Origin: CAIRTM01 sp963723235
GTDB lineage: Bacteria; Desulfobacterota; WTBG01; CAIYCZ01; CAIRTM01
Direction: 5' to 3'
DNA length: 64,000 nucleotides
Assembly: GCA_963723235.1 (NCBI GenBank)
Contig: CAVRPV010000006.1
Location: 186,001 to 250,000, forward strand
Both the position numbers and the translations under genes were made by a program. Shown here in pieces: positions 18,632-27,650 of this stretch (positions are counted from its first letter, which is position 1; every line of letters begins with the position of its first letter). The notes below the pieces were generated by a model. It was not told where the DNA came from and did not search any database. It saw nothing but the letters and a program-made list of their open reading frames with translations.

Positions 18632-19819
18632 TCAGCCGTCTATGCGCCAGTCGGAAATTATGCACTGGGCGTTTGACACAAGCAGGCTGCACCTGATGCT
18701 GCGGCTGATGCGCCCGTCACGCGAAAAGGCGCGGGCACGCACTGTATAGTTATTCAGGCCAAAGGGCTGCTCGACCCTGATCATATCCTTCCAGACCTCA
18801 TAATTGGCATATTGGGGCAGCCGATCGGTGGGGCTTTCAAACAGCCTCACTGCGCGCTCGGCAATGATCTTTTGCGCATCGTTTGCCTGCATGCCAGTAA
18901 GCAGCATAAGCTGCTCAAGCGATGCGGAATTAATATTAATTTTAAATGCTGACGCATTCGAGGTTACCGAAAATACCTCCACAAGCCCGAGCCGCAACGG
19001 GCTGATTTCACCCCGGCTGAAACCTCCATCCTCATCCTCGACATCATCAAGAGGATTACCAAGCCCGCCACCGGAGAGCAACTGCTCAAGCTCCTCGGGG
19101 CTCAGCTCCACCCGTTCTTCCATGCGCCTGCCGCTACCGTAGAAAATCTCTTCAGTAACGCCGCGCACTGACAGGCACTCTTCAATCGCCTGCAGATCGC
19201 CATTGCGGCAGATGTAGGGCGGGTCAAGCGACGCATAGTAACTGTCTTCAGCCCCGAAGAACCCGGTAACGTCGTTGTCTTCGTCCGACCAGTCAATCAG
19301 TGAATCGGCAACCGTATCACGCTCCTCGCCTTCAAGGCCGATCTGTGATTCCAGAAAGCTTTTGATTTTGGTCGGATCCTGCTTGGACTGGCTCAAGAAC
19401 TGATTGATATTGATTTTATTGCTCTCATCAATGATATTCACCTCGCAGTAAAAATCACCGAATTCAAAACGATAGGGCCCGCCCCCGGCAAGCCAGAGCT
19501 GCAACTCATCCTCACCATCCTCACTGCCTTCCTCCGGCACAGCGTCCGGATCATCCGGGCTGCGCTCCACCCGGCTGGCGCTGCGAGGTGAAGCGGCTAT
19601 ACGCAGCAGTTCAATAATGGCACGGTTAATACCCGCCTCGGCAGCATAATACGCCTGCGTACCCTCTTTAAAATTGATGGCTGAAGCCGTTTCCGTACGC
19701 ATGGTCCAGCTGAACTCAGCGCAGACAAACGCCAAAAATACGATCACCCATAAAACGAGCAGCAGGGCTATGCCGCTCTCAGAGCCAAAGGGGCCTTTTT
19801 TTAACGTCAGTATGCTCAT
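18632..19819 (-). CDS. gspK: Type II secretion minor pseudopilin GspK
   Basis: Large tip pseudopilin that caps the T2SS pseudopilus with GspI and GspJ. The start at 19819 (M-S-I-L-T-L-K-K-G) puts the prepilin site S-E-S-G before the hydrophobic helix I-A-L-L-L-V-L-W-V-I-V-F. The GspK-specific helical insertion (about 140-290) is present, with acidic calcium-binding-like stretches such as D-W-S-D-E-D-N-D-V and S-P-D-D-P-D-A-V. The glycine at -1 and conserved N-I-N-S/Q motifs support the call. An earlier in-frame start at 19855 is possible. Confidence 0.88.
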   Translation of the reverse strand: MSILTLKKGPFGSESGIALLLVLWVIVFLAFVCAEFSWTMRTETASAINFKEGTQAYYAAEAGINRAIIELLRIAASPRSASRVERSPDDPDAVPEEGSEDGEDELQLWLAGGGPYRFEFGDFYCEVNIIDESNKININQFLSQSKQDPTKIKSFLESQIGLEGEERDTVADSLIDWSDEDNDVTGFFGAEDSYYASLDPPYICRNGDLQAIEECLSVRGVTEEIFYGSGRRMEERVELSPEELEQLLSGGGLGNPLDDVEDEDGGFSRGEISPLRLGLVEVFSVTSNASAFKININSASLEQLMLLTGMQANDAQKIIAERAVRLFESPTDRLPQYANYEVWKDMIRVEQPFGLNNYTVRARAFSRDGRISRSIRCSLLVSNAQCIISDWRIDG

Positions 19820-19877
19820 CCTGTCCCACACCCCGCCACATACAGACACGGACACATCATCATGCTGCGCTGCGCTA

Positions 19878-20576
19878 TCAAAACGACAAACTCATAATTG
19901 GCACAAGCAAGGTCTGCTCAATCTTCTGGCCGCGCATATCCTCGAACAACAGACCAACCTCAACCATGAAGGGCAGGTCTTGGCCATCACTGCTGCGGGG
20001 ATCCCATTGCTCCTGCCACACGCCGTCATCCTCTGCATCTTCGCGTTTGAAATACCGAAATGTTATTTTTTTTACCCATGAAGACAGTACCTGTGCATCC
20101 TCACGGAGGTTAACAGCACGCATCTCCTCATAGCTCGTAAACAATGCCGGGGCTTCCCCGATCATGAGCCCCTGCTCATCGTCAACCCAGATCTCGATCA
20201 ACGACAAACCGCCTATCCTGTTCTGCAGGGTCGCGCTCGAAACAAACATCAGCGAATCTGCTGAACCGATAAACGCGGGGAAACTTGTATGCTCGTCCAA
20301 AGTGCCGGGCGTGATGTCATACGAATACGTGCCGCTGATTTCACGAAAGACCAGCTCAGCTGTGGCGCGCATACTCTGATGAAAGACTATGTCACGCTCT
20401 CCGCCCTGCCAGGCACTGATCCCGACCTGAAATGCGCTGAAAATAGCACCGACAACCATGGCAAGTATGGTAATCGCCAGCATGAGCTCTATCAGCGTAA
20501 AGCCCCTGCACTGCGCGGCCCGCGCCGCAGTGATCGCCGGAACCCATGACCGATGCTGGTAAGGGATAAGAATCAT
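19878..20576 (-). CDS. gspJ: Type II secretion minor pseudopilin GspJ
   Basis: 232 residues from the ATG at 20576, which has GGAGAGGGAG upstream and lies seven bases after the gspI stop; the longer open frame to 20777 would overlap gspI without support. A type IV prepilin site R-G-F-T-L-I-E-L-M lies near residue 25, followed by the N-terminal helix. The C-terminal domain has the GspJ/W pattern with E-I-W-V-D-D-E and F-R-Y-F. Part of the GspI-J-K tip complex. Confidence 0.87.
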   Translation of the reverse strand: MILIPYQHRSWVPAITAARAAQCRGFTLIELMLAITILAMVVGAIFSAFQVGISAWQGGERDIVFHQSMRATAELVFREISGTYSYDITPGTLDEHTSFPAFIGSADSLMFVSSATLQNRIGGLSLIEIWVDDEQGLMIGEAPALFTSYEEMRAVNLREDAQVLSSWVKKITFRYFKREDAEDDGVWQEQWDPRSSDGQDLPFMVEVGLLFEDMRGQKIEQTLLVPIMSLSF

Positions 20577-20583
20577 CCAGAGG

Positions 20584-21012
20584 TTACTCCCTCTCCTTTT
20601 TGAGCACGGTCCTGAGCGTTTCGAGTTCAACCTGTCTGGCCCTGTTGCCATAGCGCCAGGTCGCAACCGCTGACAAAAGATAGGTCTCATAGCGCATGGT
20701 TTCAAAAACCGACTGGTCTTCAACCTCATTATAGTGGTAGAGTTGAACGCGTGTTTCCCATTCAAAGCCGTCATCAAATCTGCCGCTCTGGACGCCTTCG
20801 CCCAGTTGCCGCCGCAGTTTCAACTCTTCAAGTTTTTCACGCGCGTGCATGGTTGCCCGGGTGGCCTCGTAGGAAGCCGCTCCGGAGCGGCTCGCAAGGG
20901 CAAATTGCTGCAGGATCGCCGCAAGCGACAACCCCAGGATCATTATCGCCACCAACACTTCCAGCAGGGTAAAACCGTTTTGCCCTGCTCTCGTGCCCCG
21001 CAGCCTAGCCAT
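20584..21012 (-). CDS. gspI: Type II secretion minor pseudopilin GspI
   Basis: 142 residues from ATG 21012, which overlaps the gspH stop (ATGGCTAG) and has GAGGAG upstream, so translation is probably coupled. The prepilin motif N-G-F-T-L-L-E-V-L-V-A and the following helix are typical of GspI (T-L-L-E-V-x-V-A). The short C-terminal domain with E-T-R-V-Q-L-Y and W-R-Y-G fits the family. It nucleates the tip complex with GspJ and GspK. Confidence 0.88.
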   Translation of the reverse strand: MARLRGTRAGQNGFTLLEVLVAIMILGLSLAAILQQFALASRSGAASYEATRATMHAREKLEELKLRRQLGEGVQSGRFDDGFEWETRVQLYHYNEVEDQSVFETMRYETYLLSAVATWRYGNRARQVELETLRTVLKKERE

Positions 21013-21637
21013 CGTCCGACTCCTCATGAACACGCACACTGCCGCTGAGAGGTTCAATCGTAATAAAATATCGCCGGTCGCGCTCATCGGCAATTGTCAG
21101 AACACCTCCCGGGTTCGTGCCGTTCGTATAAAACGTCAGCATCATTACCATCTCTTCGCCCAAGCTTGCACTGTCGACATCGGCGATGATCACATTTTCA
21201 AAGAACACCCCGTCCGGCAGCGGGTAGTGTTTCTGTTCCGGCTCAGTTTGCTGGACAGCACCGCCGTCATCGAAGTCATCCGGTATCCGTGTATCCAAAC
21301 CAGACCGACCGGCACCAATATCCATGCCAGGAGGCTGCGGAGTGTAAACCTCCTCGGAAGAGGCCTGCAGCAGGATAACCCGCCGTTCAGCCCTGTCAAA
21401 AATCACATGATATGCACAACCGGTATTAACCGCTTTGCTGCGTGCATAGCGCAGCATGGCTGCAGTCTGCAGAGCAGCGGTCCTGGTATTCATACCCATC
21501 AACCCGCCTGCGACCCGCGGACCGACAAAGGCAATAACAACCCCCATGATCGCCAGCACAATCATGAGCTCAATCAGAGTAAAACCCCGGTCTGAACCCG
21601 GCAGGGTACAGGGCTCGCGCCTGCTACTCTTTATCAT
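21005..21637 (-). CDS. gspH: Type II secretion minor pseudopilin GspH
   Basis: 210 residues with the prepilin motif R-G-F-T-L-I-E-L-M-I-V near residue 18 and the GspH/FimT motif A-R-S-K-A-V-N-T-G after the helix. It is longer than many GspH because of an acidic insertion around residues 95-130. It overlaps gspG by 14 bases and gspI by 8. GspH joins the GspIJK tip to the GspG shaft. Confidence 0.87.
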   Translation of the reverse strand: MIKSSRREPCTLPGSDRGFTLIELMIVLAIMGVVIAFVGPRVAGGLMGMNTRTAALQTAAMLRYARSKAVNTGCAYHVIFDRAERRVILLQASSEEVYTPQPPGMDIGAGRSGLDTRIPDDFDDGGAVQQTEPEQKHYPLPDGVFFENVIIADVDSASLGEEMVMMLTFYTNGTNPGGVLTIADERDRRYFITIEPLSGSVRVHEESDDG

Positions 21638-22079
21638 CGGATTTTTTAAGCGAGGCCCAGCTCACAATGTCCCTGTTCTCGTCATCGCCGCCTTCGATAC
21701 CATCAGCGCCGTAGGAAATGATGTCATAATCCCTTCCCTCCTCACCCGGTGCGCGGTACTCATAGGGGTTATCCCAGGGATCAAGCGGAATTTCACTTTT
21801 GCGCAGGTAGGGTCCGTCCCATTTTGTGCCCTCGCCCGGATTGACGATCAGGTCCTGAAGGCTGGCAGGAAAGCGGCTCATATCAAGGCGGAACGTATCG
21901 CAGGCCGTTGCCAGCATTTCAATCTGGGCCTTCGCAGTGCCCAGTTTAGCTCCGCCGACCTTACCTACCAAACGGGGACCGACCAGCCCGACCAGCAGAC
22001 CCAGAATAATAATAACAATCATGAGTTCGATCAACGTGAAACCGCGCTGATCAGCAATGTGGCCCAGTCTGCATTTCAT
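21624..22079 (-). CDS. gspG: Type II secretion major pseudopilin GspG
   Basis: The shaft subunit of the pseudopilus. A 12-residue leader ends in R-G, and the mature protein starts F-T-L-I-E-L-M-I-V-I-I-I-L-G with the conserved Glu 5. The C-terminal region has the GspG calcium-site pattern D-P-W-D-N-P-Y-E-Y and Y-D-I-I-S-Y-G-A-D-G. Length 151 and AAGGAG before the ATG are typical. Confidence 0.95.
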   Translation of the reverse strand: MKCRLGHIADQRGFTLIELMIVIIILGLLVGLVGPRLVGKVGGAKLGTAKAQIEMLATACDTFRLDMSRFPASLQDLIVNPGEGTKWDGPYLRKSEIPLDPWDNPYEYRAPGEEGRDYDIISYGADGIEGGDDENRDIVSWASLKKSDDKE

Positions 22080-22132
22080 CTTTTTTCTCCTTATTGTTAT
22101 ACGCGGGTTATCTCTGGTTTTTTAGTGTCATC

Positions 22133-23374
22133 TTACATGCCCACATCATTGATACTGACAATCGCAAGAATCATCGGAGCAAGAACAGAAACAACGATAA
22201 CGGCCATGACCACTATCAGGGCCGGCTCAAGAAAAGAGATAAAACGCTTGACAGCGTTTTGTACCTCTACATCATACGTGTCGGCAACCTTCATGAGCAT
22301 TTCCTCCATGCGTCCGGTCTCCTCGCCAACCCGTATCATGTGTATAGCCAGCGATGGCAAAACACCGTCAGCACGCATGGGTGCCGAGATCCCCCTGCCC
22401 TCCTTGACCTCCTTGTGAACCCGGGCAATTGAAGATGCGACAACAACGTTGCCGACAACGTCCTTCACAATAGCAAGGGCCTGCAATATCGGCACCCCGC
22501 TGTTGATAAGCGTGCCGAGCGTGCGCGCAAAACGAGCAACCTCTATCTTTAAAATCAAATCTTTCACGATAAGAATTCTCAGGTAAGCCCTGTCAAGCCT
22601 GAGACGCCCCGCTTCGGTAGTGCTGTATTTTTTAAACCAGAAATACAGCCCGGCTACTGCCAGCAGCATCAGCCACCAGTAGCCGGTCAATACATTACTG
22701 GGATACAGCAGCACCTTGATTGATATCGGCAACTCCTGACCGAGCGTATCAAAAATACCCACGAAGTCAGGAACGATGACTGTAATCAAGATCACCACTG
22801 CCAGGCCCATAATACTGATCAGCAACGCCGGATAAATAATCGCGTTTGTAACCGTACTTTTAAGATTCTGTGAGCGCTCAAGGAAATCAGCCAGGCGTTC
22901 GAATACGACATCAAGCACCCCGCCGGCCTCACCGGCCTTCACCATACTGATATAGAGCTTGTTAAATACGGCCGGATGTTTCGCAAAGGCATCCGAGAGC
23001 GACTTGCCGCCGCGCACATCCTTGAGTACCTCGTCTGCAACTTTCCTGAGGCGCTCATGATCGGTCACCTCAGAGATAATGGAAAGGCAACGATCCAGCG
23101 GAAGGCCGGCCTTGATAAGCGTTGAGAGCTCCTGGGTAAATGAAAGCAAAAACTTGCCGGAAACGCCCCCGAATGGATTAGCAAGTTTCAAATCCAGGTT
23201 CACATTAAACCATGCCGAGGAGGCACGGCGCTTGCTTCCCGGCGCGTCAATGCGAATCGGAATATAGCCCATCTTGCGAATATAGGCGATGACTGCGGCC
23301 TGATCAACGGCCTCAAGGGAGCCCTGAACCACCTTGCCGCCACGATCACTGGCTTTATAAAAGAATTCCGCCAT
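22133..23374 (-). CDS. gspF: Type II secretion inner-membrane platform protein GspF
   Basis: 413 residues with two T2SSF domains (about 70-195 and 275-400) and three membrane helices (near 170-195, 220-245 and 375-400). Motifs F-T-Q-E-L-S-T-L-I-K-A-G and F-A-R-T-L-G-T-L-I-N-S-G-V-P mark the two halves. GspF is the polytopic platform that couples the GspE ATPase to pseudopilin assembly. It lies between gspE and gspG. Confidence 0.95.
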   Translation of the reverse strand: MAEFFYKASDRGGKVVQGSLEAVDQAAVIAYIRKMGYIPIRIDAPGSKRRASSAWFNVNLDLKLANPFGGVSGKFLLSFTQELSTLIKAGLPLDRCLSIISEVTDHERLRKVADEVLKDVRGGKSLSDAFAKHPAVFNKLYISMVKAGEAGGVLDVVFERLADFLERSQNLKSTVTNAIIYPALLISIMGLAVVILITVIVPDFVGIFDTLGQELPISIKVLLYPSNVLTGYWWLMLLAVAGLYFWFKKYSTTEAGRLRLDRAYLRILIVKDLILKIEVARFARTLGTLINSGVPILQALAIVKDVVGNVVVASSIARVHKEVKEGRGISAPMRADGVLPSLAIHMIRVGEETGRMEEMLMKVADTYDVEVQNAVKRFISFLEPALIVVMAVIVVSVLAPMILAIVSINDVGM

Positions 23375-23463
23375 CGTATTCCCTGCACCCTGTTAAAGCG
23401 CCGCTGCCCGAGCGCGGCTTTTCATGAAAATGCCTGCCCCGCTCTTCGGTTGAACAATGTCTG

Positions 23464-25161
23464 TTATTCAACCTGGGTGACGCGTATCACCTCGGAGGCG
23501 GTGGTAACCTGCTCCAAAACCTTATGCCAACCAGCCTCACGCAGGGTCTGCATGCCCTGTGCCCGGGCCTGATCCTTCAGGGCCCTGCTGTCGGTCTGGT
23601 TCAATACCAGCTGCCTGATCTCATCCGTAACCATAAGGAGTTCATAGATGCCGGACCGGCCGCGAAATCCCGTTTGGGCGCAATTATCACAACCGATACC
23701 GCGGGCAAGCTTGATCGCGCCACGCGCATAGGGCGACACGGGAAGCTCCGGCAGTGTCTCAGGCGCAACCTCGTATTCCTCGCGGCACTGGCTGCAGATT
23801 ACGCGCACCAGGCGCTGCGCAAGGATACCCTGCAGGCTTGATGACACCAGATAGTTTTCCATGCCCATCTCAAGAAGGCGGGTAATCGCGCCGGGCGCAT
23901 CATTGGTGTGCAGGGTGCTGAATACAAGATGGCCTGTCAGGGCTGCATGTATGGCGATCTCGGCAGTTTCCGCGTCGCGGATTTCACCGATCATGACCAC
24001 ATCCGGATCCTGTCGCAATATTGAGCGCAGGGTATTGGCAAACGTCAACCCGATTGCAGGCTTGACATGAATCTGATTGACGCCGTGCAGCTGGTATTCA
24101 ACCGGATCCTCAACCGTAATTATTTTTTTATCGGGCGAGTTAATCTGATTGAGTGCGCTGTAGAGCGTGGTTGTTTTACCGCTGCCGGTAGGGCCGGTAA
24201 CCAGCACAATGCCATAGGGCCGGCTGATCAGATCCTCGAAATTACTCAGGTTATCCGAGGGGAACCCCAGGCTGTGCAGGTCAAAGGTGATGCTTTCGCT
24301 GTCGAGAATACGCATGACAACACTCTCGCCGAACAGGGTCGGCAGGGTCGAAACACGAAAATCGATTTCCTTGCCGAGCACACGCAATTTAATGCGGCCA
24401 TCCTGCGGCAGGCGCCGCTCCGCAATGTTGAGCTTGGACATAATTTTTATGCGGGAAATGATAGCCGCCTGCAGGCTCTTGGGAGGAGCTTCCATATCAT
24501 GCAGAACGCCGTCAATACGGTAACGGATAAGAAACGACTTTTCAAAAGGCTCAAGATGAATATCGCTGGCCTGCAGATCAATGGCGCGCGATATGATCAG
24601 GTTGACCAAGCGGATGACCGGCGCCTCGGAAGCAAGGTCTTTAAGATGATCGACATTGTCATCATCGCCGAGATCACCCTCCCCGTCCCTGCCGATATTT
24701 TCAATAATGCGGTCCATGGAACTTACTTCACTGCTGAAGATCATGCCGATCAGCTGGGATATCTCTTCGTTTTTCGCAAGCCGCACCTCGGTGCGGTACC
24801 CGGTGGCCTGTTCAATCGCCTCAACAGCGGCATCATTAAAGGGATTATTGATTGCCACAACCAGGGTATTGTCCTTTAATTCCAGCGGAACAAACCGGGC
24901 TTCGCGCATGAAATTTTCCGGGATTTTTTCAATATAAATATTTTTGCCCTGATAATGCTTAAGGGAAACCAGCGGAAGGTCGAAATATTTGCCCAAAATC
25001 TTCAGCAGCTCCTCCTCGGCTATAAAACCAAGGTCAATGAGACGCTGACAGGCGGAGGCGGAATCCAGTCCGGGCTCCTTCATGACTGTTTTAATGGTAT
25101 CCGGGGCGATTTTGCCGGAATTCAGCAATACACCTGCCAAGGAATGAGCCTGAAGGGTCAT
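23464..25161 (-). CDS. gspE: Type II secretion ATPase GspE
   Basis: Cytoplasmic assembly ATPase. From ATG 25161 the protein has 565 residues; a GTG at 25203 would add 14. An MshEN-type N domain precedes the ATPase core with Walker A G-P-T-G-S-G-K-T-T-T, an Asp box, Walker B with D-V-V-M-I-G-E-I-R-D and a His box. A zinc finger of two C-x-x-C pairs (C-S-Q-C, C-D-N-C) near residues 470-510 is typical of GspE rather than PilB-like ATPases that lack it. First gene of the gsp cluster; amiC lies upstream in the same direction. Confidence 0.94.
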   Translation of the reverse strand: MTLQAHSLAGVLLNSGKIAPDTIKTVMKEPGLDSASACQRLIDLGFIAEEELLKILGKYFDLPLVSLKHYQGKNIYIEKIPENFMREARFVPLELKDNTLVVAINNPFNDAAVEAIEQATGYRTEVRLAKNEEISQLIGMIFSSEVSSMDRIIENIGRDGEGDLGDDDNVDHLKDLASEAPVIRLVNLIISRAIDLQASDIHLEPFEKSFLIRYRIDGVLHDMEAPPKSLQAAIISRIKIMSKLNIAERRLPQDGRIKLRVLGKEIDFRVSTLPTLFGESVVMRILDSESITFDLHSLGFPSDNLSNFEDLISRPYGIVLVTGPTGSGKTTTLYSALNQINSPDKKIITVEDPVEYQLHGVNQIHVKPAIGLTFANTLRSILRQDPDVVMIGEIRDAETAEIAIHAALTGHLVFSTLHTNDAPGAITRLLEMGMENYLVSSSLQGILAQRLVRVICSQCREEYEVAPETLPELPVSPYARGAIKLARGIGCDNCAQTGFRGRSGIYELLMVTDEIRQLVLNQTDSRALKDQARAQGMQTLREAGWHKVLEQVTTASEVIRVTQVE

Positions 25162-25327
25162 AGCGCGTGTGCTCTCAAATGTATGCCGATCCGACAATCG
25201 CACAGATACGGGCGTGTGCGCGCAGCCAAAACGGCTTGGGTGAATATGAGAATCTACTCAACTCTATATCAGGATAGCATACCCCGTCAAGCCATCGATT
25301 ACATAACCTCTTGATTTTGCATTTATT

Positions 25328-27163
25328 TTACATTAACTTAAGTTTAACACCGACTCGCAAAACCGCCGTTTTGCTCATAGTATTCAATCGGCGCAACTCG
25401 GTCATGCTTATACCGTAGCGCGCTGCCAGGCCTGAAAGCGTATCACCTCGCTGCACCACGTGATAGGACGGGCGGCTTGTCGGTTGCGGTGCGGACGTCG
25501 GCTGCGACACAGGGGCCGGCTGTACCGCAGGCACCGACGGAGATGCAGCATCACCGGGCAGTTTCAGTTTGCGGCCCGCCTGCAGCGTCGCCGTTTTGCT
25601 CATAGTGTTCAACTGACGCAACTCGGCCATGCTCGTGCCGTAGCGCGCAGCCAGACCGGAAAGCGTGTCCCCTCGCTGTACCACGTGATAAGACGGGCGG
25701 CTCGTCGGTTGCGGTGCGGACGTCGGCTGCGACACAGGGGCCGGCTGTACCGCAGGCACCGCCGGAGATGCAGCATCACCGGGCAGTTTCAGTTTGCGGC
25801 CCGCCTGCAGCGCCGCCGTTTTGCTCATAGAGTTCAACTGACGCAACTCGGCCATGCTCGTGCCGTAGCGCGCAGCCAGACCTGAGAGCGTGTCCCCGCG
25901 CTGTACCACGTGATACGACGGGCGGCTCGTCTGTTGCGGCGCGGATGTCGGCTGAAACACAGGGGCCGGCTGTGCTTGCGCCTGCACAGAAGGCTGCAAT
26001 GGCACGGATTCGTCCTTGAAATATGCCGTCACTGCCTGCGTGACATGCCGGGCAAACGACTCTTGAAAACCTGTTTCAATCAAGCGCTGAGACCGGCTGG
26101 GGTTACTGAGATAATCGGTTTCGATCAAAACGGAGGGTATATGCGGAGCACGCAACACGACAAAATTAGCCTGCTGCAGCTGGCTCGAATGCAGGTGGTT
26201 TACAGCGCCGAGCTCTTTGAGCACCAGTCCGCCCAACCGCAGGCCGGCGTTGACACTGTGGGTCTGCAGCAGGTCAAAAATGATGTTGTTAAGATCGCCT
26301 TCTGGCTGCCCCAGCGGCACGCCGCCAATGAAATCCGAGGCATTTTCCTTGCGTGCGGCCATGCGGGCGGCATTGCTCGTGGCACCCTTGAAAGAAAGGC
26401 AGAACACGCTGCTGCCCGCTGCCTTAGTGTTAAAACTTGCATCGGCATGCATGGAAATAAAAAGATCCGCGCTGTATTGCTTGGCGATTTCCACGCGCTT
26501 GGCCAAAGGAATAAAATAGTCGCCCGTGCGGGTCAGATAGGCTTTGATTCCCGGCTGGCGGTTAAGATTGTCAACCAGCCGCCGTGCAATCGCCAGCACA
26601 ATATTCTTTTCATGCAACCCGCCCTTTCCCACAGCGCCCGGGTCTTCACCTCCGTGCCCGGGATCAACAACCACGATCCTGGTTCCCGATTGAATTAATT
26701 GGCGAGTCTGGGTGCGGCGGGTACGGTCGGCCTCTTCAAGATCAGGACGCGATATGTCAATCACCAGGCGCGGTGGCTTAGGCTCAATGGCGCCCACAGA
26801 AAAAATGGTGTGCTCGGACTTCTGATCAAGGTCAATCACTATCCGCACGCGGTCTTTGCCGCTGCCTGCTGCGCGCACCTGCTTCACAATTTTATCATTG
26901 ATCAGCATCAGTTCCCGGGAAACCTTCGGAGCAACCCCTATGACATCAACCACAATCCGATCGGGATTGGTGAGTGTAAAGGATTCAAATTTTGCTTCCT
27001 GTTCGAGGTCAAGGACGATGCGGGTGTAGGTGGGAGCAGACCAGTACCGGATATCGGTCAATCGGTTGGGGTCGGCTGCGCGCGCGGGGGCAGCGCTGCA
27101 CCACAGATACGACAGCGCAGCCAGCATGCATACGGCGTAACGTTTCAAAACGTGCAGGTTCAT
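25328..27163 (-). CDS. amiC: N-acetylmuramoyl-L-alanine amidase with AMIN and three LysM domains
   Basis: A periplasmic amidase that cuts the amide between N-acetylmuramic acid and the stem peptide during septation. A signal peptide ends in A-R-A-A; an AMIN domain (about 35-140) follows, then Amidase_3 (about 165-395) with the zinc-site motifs D-P-G-H-G-G-E-D, E-K-N and S-M-H-A-D, and the catalytic Glu in L-I-E-T-D-Y-L-S-N. The C-terminus carries three LysM domains (Y-H-V-V-Q-R-G-D-T-L-S-G) separated by Pro/Ala/Ser linkers. These are encoded by near-identical 225-bp repeats. C-terminal LysM copies are seen in deltaproteobacterial amidases. Confidence 0.92.
   Translation of the reverse strand: MNLHVLKRYAVCMLAALSYLWCSAAPARAADPNRLTDIRYWSAPTYTRIVLDLEQEAKFESFTLTNPDRIVVDVIGVAPKVSRELMLINDKIVKQVRAAGSGKDRVRIVIDLDQKSEHTIFSVGAIEPKPPRLVIDISRPDLEEADRTRRTQTRQLIQSGTRIVVVDPGHGGEDPGAVGKGGLHEKNIVLAIARRLVDNLNRQPGIKAYLTRTGDYFIPLAKRVEIAKQYSADLFISMHADASFNTKAAGSSVFCLSFKGATSNAARMAARKENASDFIGGVPLGQPEGDLNNIIFDLLQTHSVNAGLRLGGLVLKELGAVNHLHSSQLQQANFVVLRAPHIPSVLIETDYLSNPSRSQRLIETGFQESFARHVTQAVTAYFKDESVPLQPSVQAQAQPAPVFQPTSAPQQTSRPSYHVVQRGDTLSGLAARYGTSMAELRQLNSMSKTAALQAGRKLKLPGDAASPAVPAVQPAPVSQPTSAPQPTSRPSYHVVQRGDTLSGLAARYGTSMAELRQLNTMSKTATLQAGRKLKLPGDAASPSVPAVQPAPVSQPTSAPQPTSRPSYHVVQRGDTLSGLAARYGISMTELRRLNTMSKTAVLRVGVKLKLM
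25340..25985 (-). repeat. 225-bp tandem repeat encoding LysM modules of amiC
   Basis: The text CTGYACCACGTGATA recurs at 25451, 25676 and 25901, exactly 225 bases (75 codons) apart. Each unit encodes one LysM domain plus a Pro-rich linker. The two complete units differ at only a few bases, implying recent duplication or gene conversion; the terminal unit (near 25340-25450) is more diverged. Confidence 0.9.
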
Positions 27164-27338
27164 ACGTCAAGCACCTGATGGGGCTGCGGCATTACGCGGG
27201 CGCGCGGGCCGCCACGCTCAGAAATGGTCCTCTGCTGCAACCCTGCCCGCATCACTGCCCCTGCATGATGTGCGGAACGTTGGAAAGAATTTTTCGCGGC
27301 CGGGCCAGGCCGGATGCCGTCGCCGGCTCAAAAAAAAA

Positions 27339-27412
27339 TGGCTCGGGGAGGAGGGCTCGAACCCCCACTGGCGGGACCAAAACCCGCTGTCCTACCATTA
27401 GACGATCCCCGA
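27339..27412 (-). tRNA. tRNA-Gln (anticodon TTG)
   Basis: On the minus strand the acceptor stem TCGGGGA pairs with TCCCCGA, followed by discriminator G and an encoded CCA. The anticodon arm GCGGG-TTTTGGT-CCCGC carries TTG. The T arm GGGGG-TTCGAGC-CCTCC has the standard GTTCGA core and the D arm contains AATGGTAGGA. A run of nine T follows the CCA at once, a possible termination site. Confidence 0.95.
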
Positions 27413-27557
27413 ACAACACTTCTGTATTGTACCTGCCGGATCAAAACATTTAACTTTTTTTGTCCGGTCAGCACCGTAAAAAAGAGACCTGCGCGAGCGA
27501 ACCGGCAGGTCTTGTGCTGTACTGTGTAGACAACCCGAATCCAGACGCGCGTGCTAA

Positions 27558-27650
27558 CAGGCGGTTGAAAAAGTCTTTTCAATCAGGCTGTTCAAAAATG
27601 CACGGATGCAAGGCGCGCAACGCAGTAGATGTGCGTTTTTCAACTGCCTG
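27558..27650. repeat. Palindromic interspersed repeat, copy 2 (short)
   Basis: A short copy: end CAGGCTGTTCAAAAATG at 27584, core GATGCAAGGCGCGCAACGC, end CGTTTTTCAACTGCCTG finishing at 27650. A partial extra end, CAGGCGGTTGAAAAAG, lies just before it (27558-27573). The right end abuts the stop codon of the ferredoxin gene (27651-27653). Confidence 0.78.

Noticed and set aside
24067..24879. 270-codon plus-strand open frame
   Set aside because: Antisense to the conserved ATPase region of gspE.
25460..25885. Repetitive Arg-rich open frame opposite the LysM repeats
   Set aside because: It repeats only because the amiC tandem repeat does; no independent support.
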